From contig NZ_LAVA02000028.1 of assembly GCF_000974985.2 (NCBI RefSeq), forward strand, positions 1 through 64,000: 64,000 nt of DNA, in the 5' to 3' direction. The notes beneath the pieces are model-generated. The model had not been told where the DNA came from, did not search any database, and saw only the letters and a list, made by a program, of their open reading frames with translations. Made by a program: the position numbers and the translations under genes. Origin of the DNA: Streptomyces mangrovisoli. GTDB taxonomy: Bacteria > Actinomycetota > Actinomycetes > Streptomycetales > Streptomycetaceae. Positions 9,118 to 17,867 of the stretch are shown here, piece by piece. Positions within the stretch are counted from its first letter, which is position 1; every line of letters begins with the position of its first letter.

Positions 9118-10221
9118 ATGGCCGACATCACCCGGCGCTTCGGCTGGCGCCATCTGCGCGGGGCGCCGACCGCGCACATCAGACACCACCGCGCGGGCGA
9201 GCTCGCGCACGACGGACCGGGGCTGAGCTTCTGGTTCCGCGCACTGACCGCCGCGCTGTCGGAGGTCCCGGTCGACGACCGCGAACTGGCCATGACCTTC
9301 CACGCCCGTACGGCGGACTTCCAGGACGTGACCGTGCAGGCGACCGTCACCTACCGGATCAGCGACCCGGCGACCGCCGCCGCCCGCCTGGACTTCTCCA
9401 TCTCCCCGGACACCGGGGTCTGGCGCGGCGCCCCGCTGGAGCAACTGGGCACCCTGCTCACCGAGACGGCCCAGCAGCACGCGCTCGACGTGCTCGCCCG
9501 TACGCCGCTGTCGGACGCGCTGGTCGACGGGGTGGCCGCGGTCCGCGAGCGGGTCGCGGCGGGCCTCGGCGCCGAGCCGCGGCTGCCCGCCACCGGGATC
9601 GAGGTGGTCGCCGTCCGCGTGGTGGCGCTGCGCCCCGAGCCCGAGGTGGAGCGCGCGCTGCGCACGCCGGCCCGCGAGCAGATCCAGCAGGAGGCCGACC
9701 GGGCGACCTACGAGCGGCGCGCGGTGGCCGTCGAGCGGGAGCGCGCGATCGCCGAGAACGAGCTGGCCAGCCAGATCGAACTCGCCCGCCGCGAAGAGCA
9801 GTTGGTCGAGCAGCGCGGCACCAACGCGCGTCGCGAGGCCGAGGAGCACGCGGCGGCGGACGCGGTGCGCGCGGGAGCGGAGGCGGCCCGCACGGTCAAG
9901 CTGGCCGAGGCGGAGGCCACGCGGTCGGTCAAGCTCGCCGAGGCGGAGGCCACCCGGTCGGTCAAGCTGGCCGAGGCCGAGGCGGCCCGGTCGGTGAAGC
10001 TCGCGCGGGCCGAGGCCGAGGGGGCGCGCGAGGTCGGCGAGGCGCGGGCCGCGGCGCAGGCCGCCTGGCTGCGGGTGCACGGCGAGGTCGACGTGGCGAC
10101 GCTGCACGCGCTCACCGGGACCCGGCTCGCGGAGAACCTGCCGCACATCGAGAGTGTGACGATCTCGCCGGACGTGCTGACCGGGCTGCTCGCGCGGCTC
10201 GGCGGCGGGGAGCGCGAGTGA
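9118..10221 (+). CDS. SPFH/Band 7 domain protein with hendecad coiled coil
   Basis: 367 aa. Residues ~15-185 form an SPFH (stomatin/prohibitin/flotillin/HflK) domain, with [24 protein letters not shown] as its core (~60-85); residues ~185-310 are a charged coiled coil. Residues 259-302 are four near-identical 11-residue repeats ([11 protein letters not shown]), encoded by 33-bp direct repeats. There is no signal peptide or N-terminal hydrophobic hairpin, so unlike HflK or flotillin it appears soluble or peripheral. GGGAGGGG precedes the ATG. It overlaps the next gene by GTGA, so the two proteins are co-made. Function unknown; SPFH proteins usually oligomerise as membrane-domain scaffolds. Confidence 0.85.
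   Translation: MADITRRFGWRHLRGAPTAHIRHHRAGELAHDGPGLSFWFRALTAALSEVPVDDRELAMTFHARTADFQDVTVQATVTYRISDPATAAARLDFSISPDTGVWRGAPLEQLGTLLTETAQQHALDVLARTPLSDALVDGVAAVRERVAAGLGAEPRLPATGIEVVAVRVVALRPEPEVERALRTPAREQIQQEADRATYERRAVAVERERAIAENELASQIELARREEQLVEQRGTNARREAEEHAAADAVRAGAEAARTVKLAEAEATRSVKLAEAEATRSVKLAEAEAARSVKLARAEAEGAREVGEARAAAQAAWLRVHGEVDVATLHALTGTRLAENLPHIESVTISPDVLTGLLARLGGGERE
9892..10023 (+). repeat. 33-bp in-frame tandem repeat, 4 copies
   Basis: Copies begin at 9892, 9925, 9958 and 9991 and encode [33 protein letters not shown] and [11 protein letters not shown]. An 11-residue period favours an extended right-handed or straight coiled coil. Near-identity at DNA level suggests recent expansion. 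Confidence 0.9.
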
Positions 10222-11120
10222 GCCTCGCCCCGCGCGTGGTGATCGTCCACCGCACCACGGAGTACGAGGAGCTGGTGGCCCACCACGGCACGCACGGGCA
10301 GGCCGCCTTCTTCCTCGCCTCCCGCGGCCGGGACATCGAGGAGGTCGCCGCCCGGCACCGGCGGACCCGGCAGGCGCTCGCCGACGTGGCCGGGGCGGTG
10401 CCGCTGACCTGGCGCCAGGCCCGGGTCGAACGGGCCGACCTGGACCGCTTCCTGTTCGCGCCGGAGGACGTGGTGGTCGTCGTCGGCCAGGACGGGCTGG
10501 TGGCCAACGTCGCCAAGTACCTGGCGGGGCAGCCCGTCGTGGGCATCGACTCCGACCCGGGGCGCAACCCCGGTGTGCTGGTACGGCACCGGGCCGGGGA
10601 CGCGGCGGCGCTGCTGCCGTCGGCCCTCGCCCGGTCCACCGGCGCGCAGGAGCTGACCATGGTCGAGGCGGTCGCCGACGACACCCAGCGGCTGGTGGCC
10701 CTGAACGAGATCTACCTCGGCGCGCCGGGCCACCAGACCGCCCGGTACCGCCTGGGCCTCGACGGCGACGGGGGTGCCGTCGAGGCCCAGGCCTCCTCCG
10801 GGGTGCTGGTGGGCACCGGCACCGGCGCGACCGGCTGGATCCGCTCGGTGTGGCAGGAGCGGGGCGCCTCGGGGCTGCGGCTGCCGTCCCCCACGGAGGA
10901 ACGGCTGCTGTGGTTCGTGCGGGAGGCCTGGCCCTCCCCCGCCACCGGCACCTCGCTGGTCGCGGGCGAACTCGCCCGCGCCACCCGGCTCGCCCTCACC
11001 GTCGAGTCGGAACGGCTGATCGCCTTCGGGGACGGGATGGAGGGCGACGCGGTGGAACTGACCTGGGGCCAGACGGTCCGCGTGGGGGTGTGCGAGCAGC
11101 GGCTGCGGCTGGTGGGGTGA
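10218..11120 (+). CDS. Divergent NAD-kinase-fold protein coupled to the SPFH gene
   Basis: 300 aa. GTG 10218 overlaps the SPFH stop (GTGA), with GGGGAG 5 nt upstream. The fold is that of ATP-NAD kinases: a Rossmann-like N-terminal half, then NEIYLG (163-168, the NE motif) and SSGVLVGTGTGATGW (193-207, equivalent of DGxxxxTPTGSTAY). The signature GGDGT is altered: residues 90-93 read GQDG and Leu follows, so phosphate-donor binding may differ. It may be a true NAD(H) kinase of changed specificity or a nucleotide sensor. Streptomyces homologues are often labelled sugar or NAD kinase. It is the second and last gene of the operon. Confidence 0.8.
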   Translation: MSLAPRVVIVHRTTEYEELVAHHGTHGQAAFFLASRGRDIEEVAARHRRTRQALADVAGAVPLTWRQARVERADLDRFLFAPEDVVVVVGQDGLVANVAKYLAGQPVVGIDSDPGRNPGVLVRHRAGDAAALLPSALARSTGAQELTMVEAVADDTQRLVALNEIYLGAPGHQTARYRLGLDGDGGAVEAQASSGVLVGTGTGATGWIRSVWQERGASGLRLPSPTEERLLWFVREAWPSPATGTSLVAGELARATRLALTVESERLIAFGDGMEGDAVELTWGQTVRVGVCEQRLRLVG

Positions 11121-11212
11121 GGGGCGCGACCCCTTCCCGGCGGGAGGGCACGGGCCCCTCCGTGGGGTGACGGGCGCGACCCCCTCCCGGCGGGAGGGCG
11201 CGGGCCCCTCCT
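11113..11212. repeat. 50-bp tandem duplication forming two terminator-like hairpins
   Basis: The 50 bp at 11113-11162 recur at 11163-11212 with about five mismatches. Each unit begins TGGGGTGA (the first contains the NAD-kinase-like stop codon) and can fold through GAGGGGC/GCCCCTC-type arms around a CCCGGCGGG core. It lies between convergent genes and probably ends transcription from both sides. Confidence 0.8.
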
Positions 11213-11222
11213 GGACGGGATC

Positions 11223-12053
11223 TCAGCAGTACGGCGGCTGGTTCGTCAGGGACGCCGCGACCCGCATCCACACCCCGAACTGCCGGTACAGCAGCGGGAG
11301 TTCGCCCTCCGCGCGGACCGTGCGGCTGTCCGGGGCGGTGACGCCGGGGATGCCGAGCAGGGTCGCCGGGACGGACGCCGACTGCCAGCGGACCTCCAGG
11401 ACGGCCGGCTCCTCGCGGACCGGCGGGCGGGCCGGGGCGGGCGTGAGGGCGGCGGTGACCGCGTCCTCGATCGCCCGCCGCGCGTCGTCCTCGGGGCGCA
11501 GCTCCGCCGCGAACCGGCCGTGCGCGTACTTGACCGCGACCGCCGTGATCGAGGCGTCCCACTCGGTGGCCTCGGTGCAGGCCGTGTCGTCGCCGGTGAG
11601 CGCCACCACGGGCACGCCGAGCGCGGCCGCGGTGGCCTGTGCGAGGCCGATCTCGCCGACCGGGCGGCCGTCCAGCCAGATGTCCTCGATCTCGTGGCCC
11701 ATGAAGCTGTGGCTGAGCACGCCGAGGGCGCCGGCCCGGGAGTGGTAGCCGACGCAGATCACGGCGTCGTGCTCCGGCGCGAGCCCTTCGAGCATCCCCA
11801 TCTGCTTGGGCTTGCCCCGCACCAGCCGGGCCGCCGGGTGCAGCGCCTCGGGGAGCAGGTTGCGCATCGGGCCGTGGGCGTCGTTGACGAGGACGTCGAC
11901 CGCGCCGGCGGCGACCGCTCCGCGCACGGCCGCGTTGACGTCCTCGGCCATCATCCGGCGCCCGCGCTCGTAGTCGCGCCCGTCGGGCTGGACGTCGTCG
12001 CGGTCGACGAGGCCGGTGACGCCCTCCATGTCGGCGCTGATGTAGATCCGCAC
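11223..12053 (-). CDS. dppA: D-aminopeptidase, DppA family (peptidase M55)
   Basis: 276 aa zinc peptidase. With GTG 12053 as start, the metal ligands fall at Asp8 and Glu10 (ISADMEG), His60 (VNDAHG) and His104 (VGYHS), the same numbering as Bacillus subtilis DppA; the further Glu is near 134. This start also has GAGGAG 8 nt upstream, whereas the longer GTG at 12062 overlaps that ribosome site. DppA forms a self-compartmentalised decamer and releases N-terminal D-amino acids from peptides such as D-Ala-D-Ala, hence a role in recycling cell-wall peptides. It stands alone here, with no dipeptide ABC transporter next to it. Confidence 0.92.
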   Translation of the reverse strand: MRIYISADMEGVTGLVDRDDVQPDGRDYERGRRMMAEDVNAAVRGAVAAGAVDVLVNDAHGPMRNLLPEALHPAARLVRGKPKQMGMLEGLAPEHDAVICVGYHSRAGALGVLSHSFMGHEIEDIWLDGRPVGEIGLAQATAAALGVPVVALTGDDTACTEATEWDASITAVAVKYAHGRFAAELRPEDDARRAIEDAVTAALTPAPARPPVREEPAVLEVRWQSASVPATLLGIPGVTAPDSRTVRAEGELPLLYRQFGVWMRVAASLTNQPPYC

Positions 12054-12111
12054 GGCACGCACTCCTCGGACTCGATCATGTGACGGCCGTCCGCAGCGTA
12101 CGCCCGGGGCA

Positions 12112-12137
12112 GCCCTGGCCGGTGCCCCGGCCAGGGC
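12112..12137. terminator. Hairpin downstream of pnkp
   Basis: An 11-bp perfect stem (GCCCTGGCCGG and its complement) with a TGCC loop, 31 nt past the pnkp stop in the minus direction and just before the DppA promoter region. No T-run, as is usual in high-GC genomes. Confidence 0.65.
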
Positions 12138-12167
12138 GCAGCCGCCGCCCGCGCCGGCCCACCCCCG

Positions 12168-14711
12168 CTACAGCCGGGGGTCCACCGGCTCCGACTCCAG
12201 GGCCAGTACGGCGAACACCGCCTCGTGCACGCGCCACAGCGGCTCGCCCTCCGCCAGCCGGTCCAGGGCCTCCAGGCCGAGGGCGTACTCGCGCAGCGCC
12301 AGCGACCGCTTGTGGCCGAGGGAGCGGCCGCGCAGCCGGGTCAGCTGCTCGGGGCGCGTGTACTCGGGGCCGTAGATGATGCGCAGGTACTCGCGGCCGC
12401 GGCACTTGACGCCCGGCTGGACCAGGCGCCCCTCGGCGTCGCGGACCAGCGCGCCGAGCGGCTTGACGACCATGCCCTCGCCGCCCTCGCCGGTCAGCTC
12501 CAGCCACCACTCGACGCCCGCCCGCACCGACTCCGGGTCGCCGGTGTCGACGTACTGGCGCCGTGTGGTGCGCAGCAGTCCGGTCGGGTCGCGCTCCACC
12601 ATGCGGTCGAGCAGCGCGAGTTGCTCGTCGTGCGGGAGCGCGGCGAGGCTGCGGCCGCGTACGGCGAGGATCTGGAACGGCGCGAGGCGTACGCCGTCCA
12701 GGCCGTCCGTGGTCCAGCAGTAGCGGCGGTAGGCGTCGGTGAACGCGGCCGCGTCGGCGGCCCGTTCGCGCTGCCGGCCGAGCAGGGCCTCGACGTCGAT
12801 CCCGCGCGCCGCGGCCCCCTCCAGGGCGGCGAGCGCGCCCGGGAACACCGCGCCGGAGGCGGCGCCGACCGCCGCGTACTGGCTGCGCAACAGGCCGGAC
12901 GCCTTCAGCGACCAGGGCAGCAGCTCGGCGTCGAGCAGCAGCCAGTCGGTGTCCAGCTCCTCCCACAGCCCGGCCGCGCCGATCGCGTCCCGCAGCCGTC
13001 CGAGGACGGCCTCGGTGGTGTCCGCGTCGTCGAAGAACGGACGGCCGGTACGGGTGTAGAGCGACCCGGTGGGCCCGTCGGTGCCGAACCGGGCCCGCGC
13101 CGCCTCGGCGTCCCGGCAGACCAGGGCCACGGCCCGCGAGCCCATGTGCTTCTCCTCGCACACGACCCGCGCGACGCCGTCCCGGGCGTACTGCGCGAAC
13201 GCCTCGGCCGGGTGCTCCAGGTAGCCCTCGACCGTGCTGGTCGCGGTGGGCGCCATGGTCGGCGGCAGGTACGGCAGCAGCCGGGGGTCCACGGCGAACC
13301 GGCTCATCACCTCCAGGGCGGCGGCCGCGTTCTCCTCGCGGACCGCGACCCGGCCGGCGTGCCGCGTCTCCACCACCCGCCGTCCGTGCACGTCCGCGAG
13401 GTCGAGCGGGCGTCCGTCGTGCCCGCCCGGCGCCTCCGACCGGAGCGGCCGGGCCGGCTCGTACCAGACCTGCTCGGCCGGTACGTCGACCAGCTCGCGC
13501 TCCGGCCAGCGCAGCGCGGTGAGCTTGCCGCCGAAGACGGCGCCGGTGTCGAGGCAGATGGTGTTGTTGAGCCAGCTCGCCTCGGGCACCGGGGTGTGGC
13601 CGTAGACCACGGCGGCCCGGCCGCGGTAGTCCTCGGCCCAGGGGTAGCGCACCGGCAGCCCGAACTCGTCGGTCTCGCCGGTGGTCTCGCCGTACAGGGC
13701 GTGGCTGCGGACCCGCCCGGAGGTGCGGCCGTGGTACTTCTCCGGCAGACCGGCGTGGCAGACCACGAGCCGGCCGCCGTCGAGGACGTAGTGGCTGACC
13801 AGTTTGTCGATGAACTCCCTTACCTCGGCGCGGAACTCCTCGCTCTCGCCCTCCATCTGCGCGATCGTCTCGGCGAGTCCGTGGGTGTGCTGGACCTGGC
13901 GGCCCCTCAGGTGGCGGCCGTACTTGTTCTCGTGGTTGCCGGGCACGCACAGCGCGTCGCCCGACTGGACCATCGCCATGACGCGGCGCAGCACGCCGGG
14001 GCTGTCCGGGCCGCGGTCGACGAGGTCGCCGACGAACACGGCGGTCCGGCCGTCCGGGTGCGTGCCGTCGGCGTAGCCCAGCTTGCCGAGCAGCGCCTCC
14101 AGTTCGGCCGAGCAGCCGTGGATGTCGCCGATGATGTCGAACGGGCCGGTGAGGTGGGTCAGGTCGTTGAAGCGCCGCTCGGTGACGACGGTGGCGTGCT
14201 CGACCTCCTCGGCGCCGCGCAGCACATGCACCTTGCGGAAGCCCTCGCGTTCCAACTGCCTCAGCGAGCGGCGCAGTTCGCGGATGTGACGCTGGACGAC
14301 CCGGCGCGGCAGGTCGGCCCGGTCCTCGCGGGCCGCGTTGCGTGCGACGCAGACGTCCTCGGGCACGTCGAGGACGATGGCGATGGGCAGCACGTCGTGC
14401 TCCCTGGCCAGCTCGATCAACTGGCGGCGGGAGTCCTGCTGCACGCTGGTGGCGTCGACGACCGTGCGGCGGCCGGCCGCGAGGCGCTTGCCCGCGATGT
14501 AGTGCAGGACGTCGAAGGCGTCCTTGGACGCGCTCTGGTCGTTCTCGTCGTCGCTGACCAGGCCGCGGCAGAAGTCGGAGGAGACGACCTCCGTGGGCTT
14601 GAAGTGGCGCCGCGCGAACGTGGACTTGCCGGAGCCGGAGGCGCCGACGAGGACGACCAGGGAGAGGTCGGTGACGGGCAGCACGCGCCCCTTGCTCGGT
14701 GTCTCGGTCAT
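12168..14711 (-). CDS. pnkp: Polynucleotide kinase-phosphatase-ligase Pnkp (RNA end repair)
   Basis: 847 aa, close to the 870 aa of Clostridium thermocellum Pnkp. Three modules in order: kinase with P-loop GASGSGKST (~23-31); binuclear metallophosphatase with GDIHGC, GDLVDRG, GNHEN and VYGHTPV (~185-420); and a C-terminal ligase-like adenylyltransferase with the nucleotidyl lysine in CEEKHMGSR. It heals 5'-OH and 2',3'-phosphate ends of cut RNA (tRNA) and adenylates itself for joining. The Pnkp ligase module is inactive alone and needs Hen1, whose gene lies directly upstream and overlaps by ATGA. It repairs RNA cut by ribotoxins. Confidence 0.95.
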   Translation of the reverse strand: MTETPSKGRVLPVTDLSLVVLVGASGSGKSTFARRHFKPTEVVSSDFCRGLVSDDENDQSASKDAFDVLHYIAGKRLAAGRRTVVDATSVQQDSRRQLIELAREHDVLPIAIVLDVPEDVCVARNAAREDRADLPRRVVQRHIRELRRSLRQLEREGFRKVHVLRGAEEVEHATVVTERRFNDLTHLTGPFDIIGDIHGCSAELEALLGKLGYADGTHPDGRTAVFVGDLVDRGPDSPGVLRRVMAMVQSGDALCVPGNHENKYGRHLRGRQVQHTHGLAETIAQMEGESEEFRAEVREFIDKLVSHYVLDGGRLVVCHAGLPEKYHGRTSGRVRSHALYGETTGETDEFGLPVRYPWAEDYRGRAAVVYGHTPVPEASWLNNTICLDTGAVFGGKLTALRWPERELVDVPAEQVWYEPARPLRSEAPGGHDGRPLDLADVHGRRVVETRHAGRVAVREENAAAALEVMSRFAVDPRLLPYLPPTMAPTATSTVEGYLEHPAEAFAQYARDGVARVVCEEKHMGSRAVALVCRDAEAARARFGTDGPTGSLYTRTGRPFFDDADTTEAVLGRLRDAIGAAGLWEELDTDWLLLDAELLPWSLKASGLLRSQYAAVGAASGAVFPGALAALEGAAARGIDVEALLGRQRERAADAAAFTDAYRRYCWTTDGLDGVRLAPFQILAVRGRSLAALPHDEQLALLDRMVERDPTGLLRTTRRQYVDTGDPESVRAGVEWWLELTGEGGEGMVVKPLGALVRDAEGRLVQPGVKCRGREYLRIIYGPEYTRPEQLTRLRGRSLGHKRSLALREYALGLEALDRLAEGEPLWRVHEAVFAVLALESEPVDPRL

Positions 14712-16177
14712 GCCGCCTTCGCCTCCTTCTCGTTCACGGTCTGCGTGCTGAACACGGCCATCTGGGTGGGCGGTCCGACCTCGGGGTCGTCCGGGCCGAC
14801 CGGCCGGAACTCCACGCCGTAGCCGTGCCGTTCGGCGACGGTCCGGGCCCAGGCGCGGAACTCCTCGCGGGTCCACTCGAAGCGGTGGTCGCCGTGGCGC
14901 ACGTGCCCGGCCGGCAGGGACTCCCAGCGGACGTTGTACTCGACGTTCGGGGTGGTCACCACGACCGTGCGGGGGCGGGCCGCGCCGAACACCGCGTACT
15001 CCAGGGCGGGCAGCCGGGGCAGGTCGAGGTGCTCGATCACCTCGCTGAGCACGGCGGCGTCGTACCCCTTCAGACGCTTGTCGGTGTAGGCGAGCGAGCC
15101 CTGCACGAGCTTCACCCGGGACGCGACGCGCTCCCCCATGCGGTCCAGCCTCAGCCGCCGGGAGGCGATGGTGAGGGCGCGCATCGACACGTCGATGCCG
15201 ACGATCTCGGTGAACGCCGGGTCCTTCAGCAGCGCCTGCACCAACTGGCCCTGTCCGCAGCCGAGGTCGAGGACGCGGGCGGCGCCGCTCTCGCGCAGCG
15301 CGGCGAGGATCGCGTCCCGGCGCTGCTGGGCGAGCGGGGTGGGCCGCTCCTCGGTCTCGGTCTCCGCGCCGACCGCGTTGTCGATCGACTCGACCTCGCT
15401 GTCGTCGGACTCCGCGAGCCGCACCAGCTCAAGCCGCTCCATCGCCTCGCGCGTCAACGACCAGCGGCGCGCCAGGTAGCGGCTGGTGATCAGCTTCTGC
15501 TCGGGGTGGCCGCCGAGCCATCCCTCGCCGGCCCGCAGCAGCTTGTCCACCTCGTCGGGGGAGACCCAGTAGTGCTTGGCGTCGTCGAGGACCGGGAGCA
15601 GCACGTACAGGTGGCGCAGCGCGGCGGCCACGGTCAGCGTGTCCGTCTCCAGCACCAGCCGTACGTACCGCGAGTCGCCCCACTCGGGGAACTCGGCGTC
15701 CAGGGCCACGGGTTCGGCGGTGACCTCCCAGCCGAGCGGTTCGAACAGGGCCCGCACCAGCGCCGGGCCGCCCCGGGCGGGCAGCACCGGCACCTCGATG
15801 CGCAACGGCCGGGGCGCGGCCGCGAGTTCGGGGCGTGCCGTGCACACGCCCTTCATGGCGCTGGAGAAGACATGGCTCAGCGCCACGGCGAGCAGCGAGG
15901 AGGCCGCGTAGGGGCGGTCGTTGACGTACTGCGCGAGGGCGGCGTCGGGGGCGCCGCCGCGGCCCTTGCCCTTGCCCCGCCTGACCAGCGCCACCGGATC
16001 GATCTCCAGCAGCAGCGCCGCGGTGCAGCGCTCCGCGTCGGCCTCGGGGTAGAGGACGTGCGCGGTGCCGTGGGAGGTGGAGAACGCCTGCGCCTTCCCG
16101 GGGTGCTTGTGCAGCAGGAAACCCAGGTCGGTGGCCGGGTCCTCGGCCGTGCCGGTGGTGCCGATCGTCAGGAACAT
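14708..16177 (-). CDS. hen1: 3'-terminal RNA ribose 2'-O-methyltransferase Hen1
   Basis: 489 aa. Residues 1-~245 are the Hen1 N-terminal domain that activates the Pnkp ligase. Residues ~275-489 are the methyltransferase: SAM motif VLDLGCGQGQLV, metal ligands in SEVIEHL (Glu, Glu, His) and a later His in HGDHRFEW. It methylates the 2'-OH at the cut site before ligation, so the repaired RNA resists renewed cleavage. Start ATG 16177 has only a poor ribosome site; the protein begins MFLTIGTTG, a usual Hen1 start. It is the first gene of the hen1-pnkp pair. Confidence 0.95.
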   Translation of the reverse strand: MFLTIGTTGTAEDPATDLGFLLHKHPGKAQAFSTSHGTAHVLYPEADAERCTAALLLEIDPVALVRRGKGKGRGGAPDAALAQYVNDRPYAASSLLAVALSHVFSSAMKGVCTARPELAAAPRPLRIEVPVLPARGGPALVRALFEPLGWEVTAEPVALDAEFPEWGDSRYVRLVLETDTLTVAAALRHLYVLLPVLDDAKHYWVSPDEVDKLLRAGEGWLGGHPEQKLITSRYLARRWSLTREAMERLELVRLAESDDSEVESIDNAVGAETETEERPTPLAQQRRDAILAALRESGAARVLDLGCGQGQLVQALLKDPAFTEIVGIDVSMRALTIASRRLRLDRMGERVASRVKLVQGSLAYTDKRLKGYDAAVLSEVIEHLDLPRLPALEYAVFGAARPRTVVVTTPNVEYNVRWESLPAGHVRHGDHRFEWTREEFRAWARTVAERHGYGVEFRPVGPDDPEVGPPTQMAVFSTQTVNEKEAKAA

Positions 16178-16278
16178 GCGTCCGAGTCTCGCTGGCCGGG
16201 GCCCCGGTGACCAGTGGTTTTCCCACGCCACGGCTCCCTGGTGGGGGCGGGGGCAGACGTGCCGCCGGGGCCGTCGGG

Positions 16279-17202
16279 TCAGGACAGCTGCGACTGGACC
16301 TGCGTGGAGATCAGCTCCAGGTGGTCCAGGTCGTCGAGGTCGAGGATCTGGAGGTAGAGGCGCGAGGAGCCCACCGCGGCATAGCGGCCGATCTTGTCGA
16401 CGACCTCGGCCGGGGAGCCCGCCAGGCCGTTGGCCTTCAGCTCCTCGGGCTCGCGGCCGATCGCCTCGGCGCGCCGGGCCACCTCCTTCTCGTCCTTGCC
16501 GACGCAGACCACGAGCGCGTTGGAGTAGACGAGGTCGCCGGGCGCCCGCCCGGCCTCCTCCACCGCGGCCCGCACCCGGCCGAACTGCCGCTCCGAGTCC
16601 TCGACGGACGCGAAGGGGATGTTGAACTCGTCCGCGAACCGGGCCGCGAGGCGCGGCGTGCGCCTGGCGCCGTGGCCGCCGACGAGGACCGGGATCTTCG
16701 CCTGGGCGGGCTTGGGCAGCGCGGGCGAGTCGGTGAGGTCGTAGTGCGTGCCGTGGAAGTCGTAGGTGGCGCCGGGCTTGGTGGCCCACAGGCCGGTGAC
16801 GATCTCCAGCTGCTCCTCCAGACGGGCGAACTTCTCCTTCGGGAAGGGGATGCCGTACGCCGTGTGCTCCTCCTCGAACCAGCCCGCGCCGAGGCCGAGT
16901 TCGACCCGGCCGCCGGACATCTGGTCGACCTGGGCGACCTGGATGGCGAGCACGCCGGGCAGCCGGAAGGTGCCGGCGGTCATCAGGGTGCCGAGACGGA
17001 TGCGCTTCGTCTCCCGGGCGAGGCCGGCGAGGGTGATCCAGGCGTCGGTGGGGCCGGGCAGGCCGTCCACGCTGCCCATGCGCAGATAGTGGTCGGAGCG
17101 GAAGAAGGCGTCGAAACCGAGGTCCTCGGTGGCCTTCGCCACGGCGAGCAAGGTGTCGTAGGTCGCCCCTTGCTGGGGCTCGGTGAAGATTCGAAGGTCC
17201 AT
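16279..17202 (-). CDS. LLM-class F420-dependent oxidoreductase
   Basis: 307 aa luciferase-like TIM barrel. MDLRIFTEPQQGATYDTLL starts the barrel, with LGFDAFFRSDHYL, IRLGTLMTAGTFRLPG, SGGRVELGLGAGWFEEE and the VGGHGARRTPRLAARFAD segment typical of the TIGR03560 type of F420 family. ATG 17202 has AGGA 7 nt upstream. Actinobacteria use many such enzymes with deazaflavin F420 for hydride transfer; the substrate cannot be guessed. It lies about 100 bp upstream of hen1 on the same strand, so loose co-transcription is possible but functional linkage to RNA repair is not implied. Confidence 0.9.
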   Translation of the reverse strand: MDLRIFTEPQQGATYDTLLAVAKATEDLGFDAFFRSDHYLRMGSVDGLPGPTDAWITLAGLARETKRIRLGTLMTAGTFRLPGVLAIQVAQVDQMSGGRVELGLGAGWFEEEHTAYGIPFPKEKFARLEEQLEIVTGLWATKPGATYDFHGTHYDLTDSPALPKPAQAKIPVLVGGHGARRTPRLAARFADEFNIPFASVEDSERQFGRVRAAVEEAGRAPGDLVYSNALVVCVGKDEKEVARRAEAIGREPEELKANGLAGSPAEVVDKIGRYAAVGSSRLYLQILDLDDLDHLELISTQVQSQLS

Positions 17203-17319
17203 ACATCCATCCTGCACGCCCGGTGCCCCCTGAGCCCCATCGGCACCAGGGGTCACCCGCGTCCCCGGTCGGGTGAAATTCCGCGACGGCAGGCTGCTGC
17301 GTTCAGCGGGTGGCGGCGG

Positions 17320-17793
17320 TCAGCCCGCCTCCCGCGCGGGTAACGCCTGGTCCTCCCGGTCGGCGAGCCGGCGGAGCATCTCCAGGACCCGGTCGCGCGA
17401 CTCGTCCGCCGCGTCGATCGCCTCCATGCACTGCCAGTACGTGCCCTCGTCGTCCGCGGCGCTGGCCATGCCGACGAGGGCGATGCCGACCTCGCCGAGC
17501 AGGCCGCCGAGGCAGACCAGCGCCTGGCGGGCGTCGCCCAGTTCGGTCAGCTGGGCCGCGCGCAGCTCCCCCGGGCCCAGTTCCGGCGTGTCGAGCACCC
17601 CGCAGCCGCGGCCCGCGAGTTCGGTCAACCCCAGCGCCTCGCCCCGCAGTTCGGGTGGCCCGTAGACCGCGAACCGGCTGCCGATGGCCTGAGCCAGGGC
17701 CTGCGCCTGCCACACCTCCGTCAGGACCTCCGGTGTCCCGCCGCTGCCGGCCAGGGCACGTCTGCTCGTCACGATGAGCCGCACCGCTTCCAT
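17320..17793 (-). CDS. Conserved small actinobacterial protein (DUF6099-like)
   Basis: 157 aa from ATG 17793 (MEAVRLIVTSRRALAG). No enzyme motif is visible; the protein is helical and rich in Ala, Leu and Glu, with TYWQCMEAIDAADESRDRVLEMLRRL near the end. I believe it belongs to the Streptomyces family annotated DUF6099, from the N-terminal pattern only. An in-frame ATG at 17847 has no ribosome site and would place the start inside a BldD-like box, so the shorter form is preferred. Single gene behind that candidate box, suggesting developmental control. Confidence 0.65.
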   Translation of the reverse strand: MEAVRLIVTSRRALAGSGGTPEVLTEVWQAQALAQAIGSRFAVYGPPELRGEALGLTELAGRGCGVLDTPELGPGELRAAQLTELGDARQALVCLGGLLGEVGIALVGMASAADDEGTYWQCMEAIDAADESRDRVLEMLRRLADREDQALPAREAG

Positions 17794-17852
17794 GCGCTGC
17801 CCCCGTCCGTCCCCGTCGTGCTGATCGCACGCTCGCCCGAACTCCATTGTTC

Positions 17853-17867
17853 ACTACCCAGAGTGAA
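17853..17867. promoter_or_regulatory. BldD-like operator
   Basis: The 15 bases here contain ACCCAGAGTGAA and match the published BldD consensus NTNACNC(A/T)GNGTNAN at all fixed positions but the first T. The flanks TTCACT...AGTGAA (17850-17867) form a 6-bp perfect inverted repeat. It lies 60-74 nt upstream of the ATG at 17793. Confidence 0.5.

Noticed and set aside
17794-17847. Longer N-terminus (ATG 17847) for the DUF6099-like gene
   Set aside because: No ribosome site and it would start within the BldD-like repeat; the family-like start is MEAVRL.
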